Assembly (NCBI GenBank): GCA_024228355.1
Contig: JAAETN010000196.1
Location: 1 to 50,981, forward strand
Source: Maribacter sp.
Lineage (GTDB): Bacteria; Bacteroidota; Bacteroidia; Flavobacteriales; Flavobacteriaceae
Length of the DNA stretch: 50,981 nt
Direction: 5' to 3'
In this document: in pieces, positions 41,395 through 49,692 of the stretch
How the letters are laid out: each line of letters starts with the position of its first letter
Numbering within the stretch: the first letter of the stretch is position 1
Translations under genes and position numbers: made by a program
The notes under the pieces: model-generated
Database searches by the model: none
The model's input: only the letters and a program-made list of their open reading frames with translations
Told to the model about the DNA's origin: nothing

Positions 41395-42136
41395 TTAAAC
41401 GCCAGTCGTAGGTTATATACTTGATTTCAGGATTGGGCAAAATCTCAGTATTGGAATATTTATTTATATAATCAATCAAGGAGTTTTTTTTAGTAAAATC
41501 CCCTTTATACCATTTGAATATTTTTGATAACTCGATCGCATTTACAGTTATTTTGTTCTTGGTCGTGTCATTTATGAAATTGGAAGTAGCCTTTTCCAAC
41601 TGTTCTTCAATTTTGGATGTCGCGAAGGCTTCATTCAATAATTTTGGACAAGAATATGATGCACAGTTAATGGCAAAATGAATACGTGGTTCATCCATTT
41701 TTCTTAAAATTTCATGCTCTATCTCGCCAAGGGAGTATTTATCATCCCCTATCATCAATCTGTCCTTGCCCCAAGGCCTAAAGATATCCTTGATGCTTTC
41801 CAATGGGTAATTCTCTAAGATCAATTGTACCGTTCCCGCATTGTAAAGGTTGATATAATAGGCCAAACGTTCCTCTTTTTGTGCAGTATTCGAAATAGGA
41901 TTATTAGCGAGGTAATCCAAATAGTTTTTCAGTTGGCCAGCATCATTCTTAAAATTCTTATAATCAACATTTCCTTGGGCATCTACATGCTTTTTTAAGA
42001 GTTGGTCCCATTTGTCATGATTCAAAGACTGAACAACTTCACCAGAAATAGGAATCGTTATATCCGCTGTCAATGGACAATATGCCAAGAATAAGAAAAG
42101 GCTATAATAGATTGATGAAATTTTTTTAATGTACAT
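41381..42136 (-). CDS. DUF547 domain protein in the arsenosugar operon
   Basis: A 251-residue exported DUF547 protein with an N-terminal signal (SIYYSLFLFLAYCPLTAD). Conserved parts: VDYKNFKND, AYYINLYNAGTVQLILENYP, YSLGEIEHEILRK, the Cys pair in FAINCASYSCPKL, and FKWYKGDFT. It is paralogous to the protein at 33817-34536. DUF547 genes recur in arsenic-related loci of marine bacteria, which suggests a linked role, but the chemistry is unknown. It overlaps the TIGR04283 gene and follows pit by 12 bases. Confidence 0.87.
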   Translation of the reverse strand: MYIKKISSIYYSLFLFLAYCPLTADITIPISGEVVQSLNHDKWDQLLKKHVDAQGNVDYKNFKNDAGQLKNYLDYLANNPISNTAQKEERLAYYINLYNAGTVQLILENYPLESIKDIFRPWGKDRLMIGDDKYSLGEIEHEILRKMDEPRIHFAINCASYSCPKLLNEAFATSKIEEQLEKATSNFINDTTKNKITVNAIELSKIFKWYKGDFTKKNSLIDYINKYSNTEILPNPEIKYITYDWRLNEKR

Positions 42137-42148
42137 ATTCGAATGTAT

Positions 42149-43267
42149 TTATAAAATTGCCTCTAATGTTTTAAAAAGCAATGCACTCACCAAGGCAGCA
42201 ATTGGCAAAGTCAAAACCCATGACAGTATAATTTTGGAAACCATTTTCACATCCGATTTTTTAGTAACAGTACCAATACCAAAAATAGAACCTACTGAAA
42301 CATGTGTAGTTGAAACCGGTAAGCCATGAATACTGGCCGTGGTGACCAGTAGGCCAGTTATCATATTAGCGGTAAAACCCTGCCCCGAATTCATTGGGGT
42401 GATTTTCTTACTCATCGTAATCCCTACTTTTTTAGCATTCATCAAGCCACCAATGGCCATAACCACCGCAACGGCGATCATGCTCCATTTTATATCCATC
42501 GTATTTATAACCAACAAAAGGCCCACAATTTTAGGGGTGTCATTCAATCCTCTTGCAAAACTAACCACACCTGAACTTAGATAATGTAAGGAATCTAATA
42601 TCTTCTGAAAGGAAATTCCAAGTAATTTGCCGCTGTAAGTGGTATTTACATCATTCTTTATAGAAGCAGTTAGTTTTGAATGGGATTCCATTTGCATTTG
42701 ATTTCCTGAAGTTAAGGCCATTTGATTTTCAACTTTTTGAATTGAAATACCGTCATCCTTATTGATTCGAAGAATCTTTCTTATATAGCGAAAAAGCAAA
42801 TAGGCTATTAAGCTCGCAACAGCTGCCATAAGTGGACTGACCACCAAAGGCATTAAAAAAGTCTTGCCAAGTTTCATAAAATTGAAATCGTACCCCACAG
42901 CCATGACCCCTGCCCCAAAAAGAGCACCGACTAAACTGTGTGTGGTAGAGATAGGCATGCCAATTCGTGTGGCAAGGTATACGGTGATAGCGGCTCCCAA
43001 CGCAATTGAAATAGCGAAATTGGGATCTAATATGAGCTCATTGGGAACAAGTCCTTTACCTGAAAAATTCTTCACCAATTCCTGAGCTAATACAATGGCC
43101 ACAACAGATCCAAAAAAGGTGGTCAAGGTTGCCCAGCTTATCGCCTTTTTATAGTTAGTAGTACCACTGCCAAATAATGTGGCAACACCTTTGAAATTGT
43201 CGTTGGCACCATTACTATATGCCAAAAAACAGGCAGCCACCAGTAAAAGGATAAAAACTAAACTCAT
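42149..43267 (-). CDS. pit: inorganic phosphate transporter (PiT family)
   Basis: A 372-residue PiT permease with about ten helices. The duplicated family signature is seen twice: YSNGANDNFKGVATLFGSG (N-terminal) and FARGLNDTPKIVGLLLV (C-terminal), with TTHSLVGALFGAGV and STTHVSVGSIFGIG as the paired re-entrant segments. A cytoplasmic loop of about 60 residues separates the halves. PiT proteins move metal-phosphate with protons and also admit arsenate. Its presence in an arsenosugar operon suggests it handles phosphate under arsenate stress, or is the arsenate entry route. It is separated by 98 bases from arsM. Confidence 0.9.
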   Translation of the reverse strand: MSLVFILLLVAACFLAYSNGANDNFKGVATLFGSGTTNYKKAISWATLTTFFGSVVAIVLAQELVKNFSGKGLVPNELILDPNFAISIALGAAITVYLATRIGMPISTTHSLVGALFGAGVMAVGYDFNFMKLGKTFLMPLVVSPLMAAVASLIAYLLFRYIRKILRINKDDGISIQKVENQMALTSGNQMQMESHSKLTASIKNDVNTTYSGKLLGISFQKILDSLHYLSSGVVSFARGLNDTPKIVGLLLVINTMDIKWSMIAVAVVMAIGGLMNAKKVGITMSKKITPMNSGQGFTANMITGLLVTTASIHGLPVSTTHVSVGSIFGIGTVTKKSDVKMVSKIILSWVLTLPIAALVSALLFKTLEAIL

Positions 43268-43365
43268 TTAACTAATGTAAAATTGGATAGTCTTTTTGAC
43301 GCTTCCTAACACCAATACTTACTAAACTTACACAAAAAAAATAAAAGGAATTCAGTCAAATCGTG

Positions 43366-44331
43366 TTAGCAACAACCTCCACCATTATAATGCCAAGTAC
43401 TTTCGCTAATATGTATTTGTTCGCTGCTTTTTGCCAAAACAGCTGCAGTCTTATCGCAAACTGCCATAGGCTGGTTTTGCATAAGAACATGACCAGCATT
43501 ATCATCAAAATACGCTTCATTACCATAATAGATTGCCGTTTTTCCGGTAAAAATACAGGGCCCGTCTTCAGGCATAGGATCCTTGATGGCGGCAATTTCA
43601 ATAGATTCTATAAAAATCAATTCATCGGTTGGGTAATGATTAGGCGATAATACTCTATATGATTTTCTTGCCCTGATTTCTATTGTGCCAAAGCCAGCAT
43701 CAGTCAATGCTTTTACGTAGTCTCTGATGGGTATGCTGCCACTTAAACAAAGTGCGCGAAGCCTGTCGTCATTGCGTAGCTCATGGTTCATTGGTTGTTC
43801 GCAAGTGGGGTCACTCATCACCAAGCGGCCATGTGGTTTTAGAACGCGATACATCTCTGAAATTGCCTTCTTTAAATCCTCGGTCTTAAAAATATTAAAA
43901 AGGCAGTTTTGCGCTGCTACATCAATACTTTCGTCTTCAATAGGCAAGTTCAAAGCGTCACCCTTTATAAGATTCACAAATTCGCTTTTGAACCAATCAT
44001 TTTCAATCTCCGCAATCTTAAAATTTTGTCTTGAAGCTTCCAACATTTCATCAACCACATCCACGCCGGTCACTCCACCTTTTTGACGGGAAAAATAAGA
44101 AAATTGCAAAAGTTCCATTCCACCTCCAACACCCACATAAAGTACTTTTGGGTTGTTAACCAAATCCTGGGCTGAGACCGTACTGCCACACCCATAGTTC
44201 ATCTCTTGCATGATCTTGGGGATTGATAACCCAGGAAATTGCCAAATTGGGTTAGTAGTGCAACACAATCCTTCATCAGGCGTTAGCGCGGCTTCCTTGT
44301 ACAAATTGTTGGTTGCTTCTAAATAACTCAT
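43366..44331 (-). CDS. arsM: arsenite methyltransferase ArsM of arsenosugar biosynthesis
   Basis: A 321-residue class I SAM methyltransferase. Cys sites typical of ArsM are GLCCTTNP (residues about 21-28) and MNYGCGSTV (about 44-52). SAM motif I is KVLYVGVGGGMELLQFSYF; the post-motif NCLFNIFKTEDLKKAI and MYRVLKPHGRLVMSDPT follow. The C-terminal part carries CIFTGKTAIYYG and a final GGGCC, so two Cys end the protein and could join As(III) binding. It methylates arsenite stepwise. It is one of the defining genes of the operon. It overlaps the PNP gene by four bases. Confidence 0.9.
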   Translation of the reverse strand: MSYLEATNNLYKEAALTPDEGLCCTTNPIWQFPGLSIPKIMQEMNYGCGSTVSAQDLVNNPKVLYVGVGGGMELLQFSYFSRQKGGVTGVDVVDEMLEASRQNFKIAEIENDWFKSEFVNLIKGDALNLPIEDESIDVAAQNCLFNIFKTEDLKKAISEMYRVLKPHGRLVMSDPTCEQPMNHELRNDDRLRALCLSGSIPIRDYVKALTDAGFGTIEIRARKSYRVLSPNHYPTDELIFIESIEIAAIKDPMPEDGPCIFTGKTAIYYGNEAYFDDNAGHVLMQNQPMAVCDKTAAVLAKSSEQIHISESTWHYNGGGCC

Positions 44332-45149
44332 AGTTCTTTTATTAATTCTTTGAATAGTTCAATCATTTTAGGCTCTGTTTCGCCAGCTACCTTTATAATC
44401 TCTTGAATATCAACGGGCTCGAGATTATCTGGATCACATTCATCTGTCAATACAGAAACAGCTACGATAGGTAGTCGTAAATGATTGGCAACAATTACTT
44501 CAGGCACAGTGCTCATGCCAATAGCGTCTGCACCAATAATCTTTAACATTCTGTATTCTGCCTTGGTTTCCAATTGCGGACCAATAACAGCTGCATAAAC
44601 TCCTTTTTGTAAACTGATATTCTTCCGCTTGGCAATGGCACTTAATTTATTACGCATATTTAAATCATAAGGTTCGCTCATGTCTACAAATCGGTCTCCG
44701 AATTCGGCAACGTTGCCGAACGCCAATGGGGAACCTCCCAACAGGTTTATATGATCTTCAATAAGCATAATATCCCCTTTTTTAAAGTCGAGGTTTACAG
44801 CACCAGCAGCGTTCGATACGAATAACCGCTGTACCCCAAGTTTGTGCATTATTCTTATGGGATAGGTAACATCAACAAAATCATAACCTTCATACATATG
44901 AAAACGACCCTCCATCACAACGGTCTTTTTGCCTTCTATAGTTCCATAAATCAATTTTCCCGAATGGAATTCGACAGTAGCCAACGGAAAAAACGGAATA
45001 TGATTGTAATGCGCTGTTATAGGGTTTTCAATAGCGTTGACCAATTGGCCTAATCCAGTTCCCAAAACAATACCGATTTCTGGATTATCAAAACCTTTGT
45101 CCTTTAAATAATCAGTTGATTCCTGTAATTGTTGCTCAGTTATAATCAT
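44328..45149 (-). CDS. purine nucleoside phosphorylase
   Basis: A 273-residue PNP of the trimeric (low molecular mass) class: GIVLGTGLGQLVNAI (phosphate site), VMEGRFHMYEGYD, FVSNAAGAVNLDFKKGDIMLIEDHINL, GPQLETKAEYRMLKIIGADAIGMSTVPEVIVANH (purine site). It cleaves purine nucleosides with phosphate. In arsenosugar loci it is thought to remove adenine from the arsenic-containing deoxyadenosine made by ArsS, freeing the arsenoribose; in the absence of ArsS here it could also serve salvage. It overlaps arsM and the TIGR04282 gene by four bases each. Confidence 0.92.
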   Translation of the reverse strand: MIITEQQLQESTDYLKDKGFDNPEIGIVLGTGLGQLVNAIENPITAHYNHIPFFPLATVEFHSGKLIYGTIEGKKTVVMEGRFHMYEGYDFVDVTYPIRIMHKLGVQRLFVSNAAGAVNLDFKKGDIMLIEDHINLLGGSPLAFGNVAEFGDRFVDMSEPYDLNMRNKLSAIAKRKNISLQKGVYAAVIGPQLETKAEYRMLKIIGADAIGMSTVPEVIVANHLRLPIVAVSVLTDECDPDNLEPVDIQEIIKVAGETEPKMIELFKELIKEL

Positions 45150-45817
45150 ATATTCTTCAAATAGGGTTGAAAAGCCTCAATATGTTTTACATCATCATAA
45201 AGATCAATATCATTCTTAGCTTTTAAAATAAATACCTTTTTCTTTTTTAGGTCGTTCATGGTGCTTTGAAATACCTTTTCCGTTCCCCAAGCCTTATTCA
45301 TAAATACCTTGTCATTAAATGATTTCATGCCTAGGAGGTAGTATCCACCATCTAAGGCAGGCCCAATGACAAAATCATTCTGTGCTAATGCAGTGAAGGC
45401 TTGTTCTAATTCACGCGAATTCAAATCGTACACATCACTGCCGATGATGATGATATTTTCAAATCCCTCATTAAAACCTTTTCGAAATGCATTCGCCATA
45501 CTTTCTCCTAAATTAGGACCTTGTTGTAAACGCTTGTCAAAAATAGTACTATCCCAAATATCATCTTCCCAAATTTCTTCGGAATAATGAACCTGTTTGT
45601 ATACCTGCAGTTTTTTAGTAATCTCAAAAGTGTGATTTAAAAGATAGTTGTAAATATCCAACGCGACTTTATCCCCAACCGTTGCTGCCAACCGAGTTTT
45701 ACAGCGACCCAAAACGGGGTTTCTTGTAAAAATGAGTAATAGATTTTTTGAATTTGCCAAGAGGTGGTGAATTGTTTTGTCGTCTTTTTTATTCGTTTGG
45801 GGTGAAATGATGCTCAT
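45146..45817 (-). CDS. TIGR04282-type (DUF2064) glycosyl/nucleotidyltransferase
   Basis: A 223-residue protein with the DUF2064 pattern: NLLLIFTRNPVLGRCKTRLAATVG (nucleotide-sugar-like site), IIIIGSDVYDLNSREL and FVIGPALDGGYYLLGMK. TIGR04282 partners with TIGR04283 in arsenosugar loci. The proposed function is glycosyl or nucleotidyl transfer, inferred from gene association and fold. No signal peptide. It is in the operon between the rhodanese gene (13 bases upstream) and PNP. Confidence 0.86.
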   Translation of the reverse strand: MSIISPQTNKKDDKTIHHLLANSKNLLLIFTRNPVLGRCKTRLAATVGDKVALDIYNYLLNHTFEITKKLQVYKQVHYSEEIWEDDIWDSTIFDKRLQQGPNLGESMANAFRKGFNEGFENIIIIGSDVYDLNSRELEQAFTALAQNDFVIGPALDGGYYLLGMKSFNDKVFMNKAWGTEKVFQSTMNDLKKKKVFILKAKNDIDLYDDVKHIEAFQPYLKNI

Positions 45818-45830
45818 AATGCCCGTTAAC

Positions 45831-46325
45831 TCAATCGTATACCTTTTCGCCCTTGGTCAGCAATTTACCCCAAAGCTTGTTATAGGCATGCACTTTTTCT
45901 GTTTCGTTTCCAATAGAATCAAAAACAGGATAGCCCAAATTCTTCCACTTGAAAATTCCTCCATAGAGGTTTTGAATATTCGTGTAACCCAATTTCTGTA
46001 GTTTCTCACCTATATCCTCAGAGCGTACCCCAATAGAGCAGTAAACAACAATTGGTGCATTGAAATCAGGAATGGAATCCTTTATTTTCTGTGGTTCAAA
46101 ATTATCATAACCAACCCAAATGGCATTTTTTAAATGGCTTACCTCAAATTCATCAATTTTGCGCGTATCAAGGAAGACAATACTATCTTGTGAAATAACT
46201 TCATTTACCTGAATATAAGGAATTGATTCCTTATTTAGCATACGCAGGGTTCTATCCAATTTCTTTTGCGCACAACCCGTGAATGACAGAAAAATAAAAA
46301 TGTTAACAATCTTAGATAATCTCAT
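45831..46325 (-). CDS. rhodanese-like lipoprotein, first gene of arsenosugar operon
   Basis: A 164-residue protein with a lipoprotein signal (IVNIFIFLSFTGC, Cys near residue 18). The single rhodanese domain has FLDTRKIDEFEVSHLKNAIW and the active-site loop VYCSIGVRSE (catalytic Cys), then LGYTNIQNLYGGIFKWKN. A C-terminal extension of about 30 residues follows. It is lipid-anchored outside the cytoplasm. Such genes recur in arsenosugar loci; sulfur transfer or arsenic reduction may be involved but neither is shown here. Its promoter box is at 46345. Confidence 0.87.
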   Translation of the reverse strand: MRLSKIVNIFIFLSFTGCAQKKLDRTLRMLNKESIPYIQVNEVISQDSIVFLDTRKIDEFEVSHLKNAIWVGYDNFEPQKIKDSIPDFNAPIVVYCSIGVRSEDIGEKLQKLGYTNIQNLYGGIFKWKNLGYPVFDSIGNETEKVHAYNKLWGKLLTKGEKVYD

Positions 46326-46344
46326 ATAGGAAAAAATGTAATGG

Positions 46345-46352
46345 CAAAGATA
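46345..46352 (-). promoter_or_regulatory. -7 promoter box of the arsenosugar operon
   Basis: On the minus strand TATCTTTG followed by C matches TAnnTTTG. It ends 19 bases before the rhodanese ATG. The -33 region has no exact TTG, so the match is partial. Confidence 0.55.
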
Positions 46353-46404
46353 CTATTTTATAGGTGTTTTAGTAACTTGACCATAACAATAAAAATGATG
46401 TTTT

Positions 46405-47973
46405 ATGGGATTCAAATTGAACCTAATTACCGTTTTAACAGTTTTGATTGTATTGGGTTCTTGCAAAAACAAGAAACAAAAACAGTCAGCTATAATTGAA
46501 ACTACTCAGACGAAATATTATGCAGAACCTTATCGGCCCCAGTTTCATTTTTCACCGGAGGAAAAATGGATGAACGATCCCAATGGCATGGTATATCATG
46601 AAGGAGTTTATCATTTGTTCTATCAGTACTATCCTGATGATATTGTTTGGGGGCCAATGCATTGGGGACATGCCGTAAGTAGAGACTTGGTACATTGGGA
46701 GCATAAGCCAATAGCCTTGTATCCTGATGAACATGGGATGATATTTTCTGGAAGTGCGGTTGTTGATAAGAACAACACTTCAGGATTTGGTTCAGCCGAA
46801 AACCCACCACTTGTGGCAATCTATACGTATCACCTAATGGAGGGTGAGAAAGCGGGTAGGACCGACTTTCAAACCCAGGGAATTGCCTATAGTCTTGACA
46901 ATGGCAATAATTGGGCGAAGTATGAGGGCAACCCGGTCATCGGAAATGAAGGGATAAAGGATTTTCGAGACCCCAAGGTCATGTGGCACGAGGCTTCCAA
47001 AAAATGGGTAATGACCTTGGTGGCAGGAGACCATGCTAAGTTCTACGGTTCTAAAGATTTGAAGAAATGGGAACTTATTGGCGAATTTGGGAAGGATAAT
47101 GGGGCACATGGTGGGGTTTGGGAATGCCCTGATCTTATACCCATGAAAGTTGAAGGGTCTGATGAAGAAAAATGGGTGTTGCTGATCAGCATCAACCCAG
47201 GTGCCCCAAATGGCGGTAGTGGTACCCAATACTTTGTTGGCAATTTTAACGGAAATACATTCACTACGGATCAAAAGGAAACTAAATGGATTGATTGGGG
47301 CACAGACAACTATGCAGGCGTAACTTATAGTAATACCCCTAATGACGAAATTATTTTTATAGGATGGATGAGCAACTGGACCTATGCCCGAGATACACCA
47401 ACAGAAAAATGGCGCAGTGCCATGACGTTACCGAGAAAATTGTTACTCAATAAGGTCAACGGGAGTTATCAGTTGATTAATTATCCTATTGATGAGTTAA
47501 ATACACTAGTGAAGACAAATAAGAAAAAGGAAATAAAAATTGAAGCAGGAGAGGTTGAAACTATTCAATTTGACAATATTAATCAATCTGAGGTTAAATT
47601 CCATACCTCTTTAAAAGATTTGAGGCTTACGTTTCTAAATAGCCTGGATGAGAAATTGATACTTTCCATAAATGCCGAAAACAGCCTTTTTCTCCTAGAT
47701 AGGTCAAAGTCAGGCAAGATTGATTTTCAAGAGGATTTTGGAAAGGAAATTCAACAAATACCATTAGCAAACTTACCAAATGAATATTTTGAATTTAGGA
47801 TTATATTAGATCAATCTTCCATTGAAATATTCATAAATAAGGGGCAATATGTGATGACAGCGCAAGTGTTCCCAAATGAAAATTACAATAGGTTAACGAT
47901 TGAAAACTTATCCCAGGAACAAATACTTTTAAAAAGTTTTGAGATAGGTAAAGTGAGCCGAATCTGGAAATAA
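46405..47973 (+). CDS. GH32 fructan hydrolase lipoprotein
   Basis: A 522-residue family GH32 enzyme. A lipoprotein signal (LITVLTVLIVLGSC, Cys near residue 20) is followed by the five-bladed propeller with WMNDPNGMVYHEGVYHLFYQYYP (nucleophile Asp), FSGSAVVD, FRDPKV (transition-state Asp) and WECPDLIPM (acid/base Glu), then a C-terminal beta-sandwich. It hydrolyses terminal fructose units from inulin, levan or sucrose. The anchor places it outside the cytoplasm. No other fructan gene is in the window; it is a lone gene between the arsenosugar operon and the tRNA-fragment region. Exo-levanase versus inulinase cannot be decided here. Confidence 0.92.
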   Translation: MGFKLNLITVLTVLIVLGSCKNKKQKQSAIIETTQTKYYAEPYRPQFHFSPEEKWMNDPNGMVYHEGVYHLFYQYYPDDIVWGPMHWGHAVSRDLVHWEHKPIALYPDEHGMIFSGSAVVDKNNTSGFGSAENPPLVAIYTYHLMEGEKAGRTDFQTQGIAYSLDNGNNWAKYEGNPVIGNEGIKDFRDPKVMWHEASKKWVMTLVAGDHAKFYGSKDLKKWELIGEFGKDNGAHGGVWECPDLIPMKVEGSDEEKWVLLISINPGAPNGGSGTQYFVGNFNGNTFTTDQKETKWIDWGTDNYAGVTYSNTPNDEIIFIGWMSNWTYARDTPTEKWRSAMTLPRKLLLNKVNGSYQLINYPIDELNTLVKTNKKKEIKIEAGEVETIQFDNINQSEVKFHTSLKDLRLTFLNSLDEKLILSINAENSLFLLDRSKSGKIDFQEDFGKEIQQIPLANLPNEYFEFRIILDQSSIEIFINKGQYVMTAQVFPNENYNRLTIENLSQEQILLKSFEIGKVSRIWK

Positions 47974-48000
47974 AAAATCGAAATACAATCGTAAAAACGA

Positions 48001-48030
48001 AAAACCCACTCCTATCGGAGCGGGTTTAAT
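48001..48030. terminator. terminator of the GH32 gene, shared with tRNA-Phe-type trailer
   Basis: AAACCC-A-CTCC/GGAG-C-GGGTTT pairs with a single mismatch and a TATC loop (48002-48027). T runs follow on both strands. The right arm plus flank matches the trailer of the tRNA-Phe gene at 50349-50381. Confidence 0.7.
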
Positions 48031-48050
48031 GTTTTAAGTGGTACCTCCAG
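48018..48050. repeat. tRNA-Phe 3'-end fragment A (displaced copy)
   Basis: These 33 bases match 50349-50381 at 30 positions: the right arm of the terminator, a short linker and the last 11 bases of the tRNA-Phe gene plus its discriminator (AAGTGGTACCTCCAG shared exactly). The match stops inside the T arm. It may be an attachment-site remnant. Confidence 0.6.
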
Positions 48051-48229
48051 TAACAACAGCTACTTTTTTATTTAGATATTTCATTGAATATGATATTTGG
48101 TAAGAAGTGATTCAATTTTTATTATGACTTTCTATTTGTAAAAATCAAAGCACTTCTTGAGTTAATAAATAATGGAACATTTGTTCAGTTGTAAGTATTT
48201 GACATCAGAGCTTTGGCTCTAAATAAAAG

Positions 48230-48721
48230 TTAAAATTTTGCACTTGGTTGATTTTTATTCAACTCTATTTTGCTAACAATTTCATTCATAAGATAATCGT
48301 CTAATTCTTTAAGTGCCTTCGGCATGGTGCAACCTTCCTGGACATGGATTTTCTTACTTACCGAGGGTAAATCGATTATAAATAGTAAGTTGCCCACGCT
48401 TGATTTTCCCAGTCCGCATCTATAACTTTTGTCCAAGTATCTTAGACTAGATTTGCTCAACATTTTTTTCAATTTAAATAACTGATCCTTGGTCAATTTT
48501 TCAACAATAGGGATTTGAGATTGCAATCCTTCCTTTTTATCGTAACTGATACTGCCATTATCGTAGATTGAAATGGACTCGTACAAACTCGGACTGGAAG
48601 ATTTGTTTACATATAATTTGGTGAAAATGATTTTACTATCGGCATCTAAGTTATTACTGGTAAAAGATGACCATAGTAGGGAAAAGGCTACTACACTGAG
48701 TAATTTGAAATAAGTTTTCAT
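48230..48721 (-). CDS. small exported protein of unknown function
   Basis: A 163-residue protein with a signal peptide (LLSVVAFSLLWSSFTS). The mature part is Ser/Lys-rich with beta-strand patterns and two Cys (YRCGLGK and EGCTMPK). I do not recognise a family. A TetR operator-like sequence lies about 100 bases upstream at 48820, so it may be controlled by the TetR regulator upstream in this region. It lies in the gene-poor region bordered by tRNA-Phe fragments, so it could be recently acquired. Confidence 0.72.
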   Translation of the reverse strand: MKTYFKLLSVVAFSLLWSSFTSNNLDADSKIIFTKLYVNKSSSPSLYESISIYDNGSISYDKKEGLQSQIPIVEKLTKDQLFKLKKMLSKSSLRYLDKSYRCGLGKSSVGNLLFIIDLPSVSKKIHVQEGCTMPKALKELDDYLMNEIVSKIELNKNQPSAKF

Positions 48722-48815
48722 AATAATTCGTATTTAGATTTATAAAAAAATTGTTTGTATATCCAGTTTTACCTTGTTTTAATTGATTGATATTATGTCT
48801 AATTAATAATGATTA

Positions 48816-48832
48816 AGTAAACTGGTCTATTT
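48816..48832. promoter_or_regulatory. possible second TetR operator
   Basis: AACTGGTCT at 48820-48828 shares ACTGGTC with the sequence overlapping the tetR start (49439-49448, read on the minus strand as TAGACTGGTC). It lies between the tetR stop and the exported-protein gene. Confidence 0.35.
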
Positions 48833-48851
48833 AATTTTAGGCCAAAAATTT

Positions 48852-49433
48852 TTATTGATACAATATTCTCAGGGTATAATCCATAAAATCGTCCAATGCT
48901 TTTGTATTCAATTGATATTTCATTCTAAGAATTGCCCCATGATATCCATCATATATAATGTTTGCCAATTCCTTGGCGTTAAACTTGTTTTTAATTTTAT
49001 TATCCGCTTGCGCCTGGGTAATCCATTTGACGAGATAGTCCTTGTATGTGGAAAAATTAGTAGAAATCGGTTCGGAAAACACATTGTCCTCTTTGGTAAC
49101 TTCGGTGGCTAGCGCCAATAACAAGCAGTTTTTGTCGCTCTGCCCGGATTTATATAAGCTGTTGGCCTTTAAGAAAAATGTCCTGATCTTATCTTCGGCA
49201 GTCAAACCTTCGTTGTTGTCAACTTCTTCCAAAAACTGAATAATTAACTTTGAGTACAGCTCCATTGCTTCAAGAGCAAATGCTTCCTTGCTCGCAAAGA
49301 AATTGTAGAATGACCCTTTAGGTATGTCACAAGCTTTTAAGATATCTTGTATACCTGTATTTGCATATCCCCTTTCGCGTATAAGGGAAATACCCTTAAT
49401 CAAAATGTCGTTTCTGTCGTGTCTAACGTTCAT
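48852..49433 (-). CDS. TetR/AcrR-family transcriptional regulator
   Basis: A 193-residue regulator with the TetR N-terminal helix-turn-helix (ISLIRERGYANTGIQDILKACDIPKGSFYNFFASKEAFALEAM, residues about 14-56) and a helical ligand-binding domain. The PKGSFYNFFASKEAF segment is typical. It probably represses its own gene, since an operator-like palindrome half overlaps its start, and perhaps the small exported protein downstream. Ligand unknown. The nearby promoter has a good -33/-7 match with a very short 5' leader (about 14 bases). Confidence 0.9.
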   Translation of the reverse strand: MNVRHDRNDILIKGISLIRERGYANTGIQDILKACDIPKGSFYNFFASKEAFALEAMELYSKLIIQFLEEVDNNEGLTAEDKIRTFFLKANSLYKSGQSDKNCLLLALATEVTKEDNVFSEPISTNFSTYKDYLVKWITQAQADNKIKNKFNAKELANIIYDGYHGAILRMKYQLNTKALDDFMDYTLRILYQ

Positions 49434-49438
49434 AAGTT

Positions 49439-49448
49439 GACCAGTCTA
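49439..49448. promoter_or_regulatory. probable TetR operator over its own start region
   Basis: GACCAGTCTA (minus strand TAGACTGGTC) lies between the -7 box and the ATG of tetR, where a repressor would block transcription. The same core recurs at 48820. Confidence 0.45.
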
Positions 49449-49452
49449 GTTG

Positions 49453-49482
49453 CAAATATATAAATTATTTTTATTGGTACAA
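49453..49482 (-). promoter_or_regulatory. tetR promoter
   Basis: On the minus strand TTG (49482-49480) is followed by a 19-base spacer and TATATTTG (49460-49453), a full match to the Bacteroidota pattern, with a start expected near 49447. Confidence 0.75.
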
Positions 49483-49668
49483 GTAAAAATGCAATAAATT
49501 ATATTATCCCGTAAATAAAAGGGTCTTTCACAATTGAAAATTTACAAAGCTGACCGCGCAGAAGTAATTAAACGACTTATGTAAATAGTGGCAAATAAAA
49601 GGGAGTAATTCGATGGGCAAGAGTAAAGATGTTTTTTAAACCCATGTTAATCAATTGCTTATAAGCTA

Positions 49669-49692
49669 GGTTCGAATCCCGATTTTCTCCGC
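49669..49692 (+). repeat. tRNA 3'-end-like fragment (tRNA-Ser-like)
   Basis: GGTTCGAATCCCGATTTTCTCCGC looks like a T loop and 3' acceptor arm as in tRNA-Ser genes (TCTCC close to the end), but no 5' half is found upstream. It may be an attachment-site remnant. The T stem is imperfect. Confidence 0.4.
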
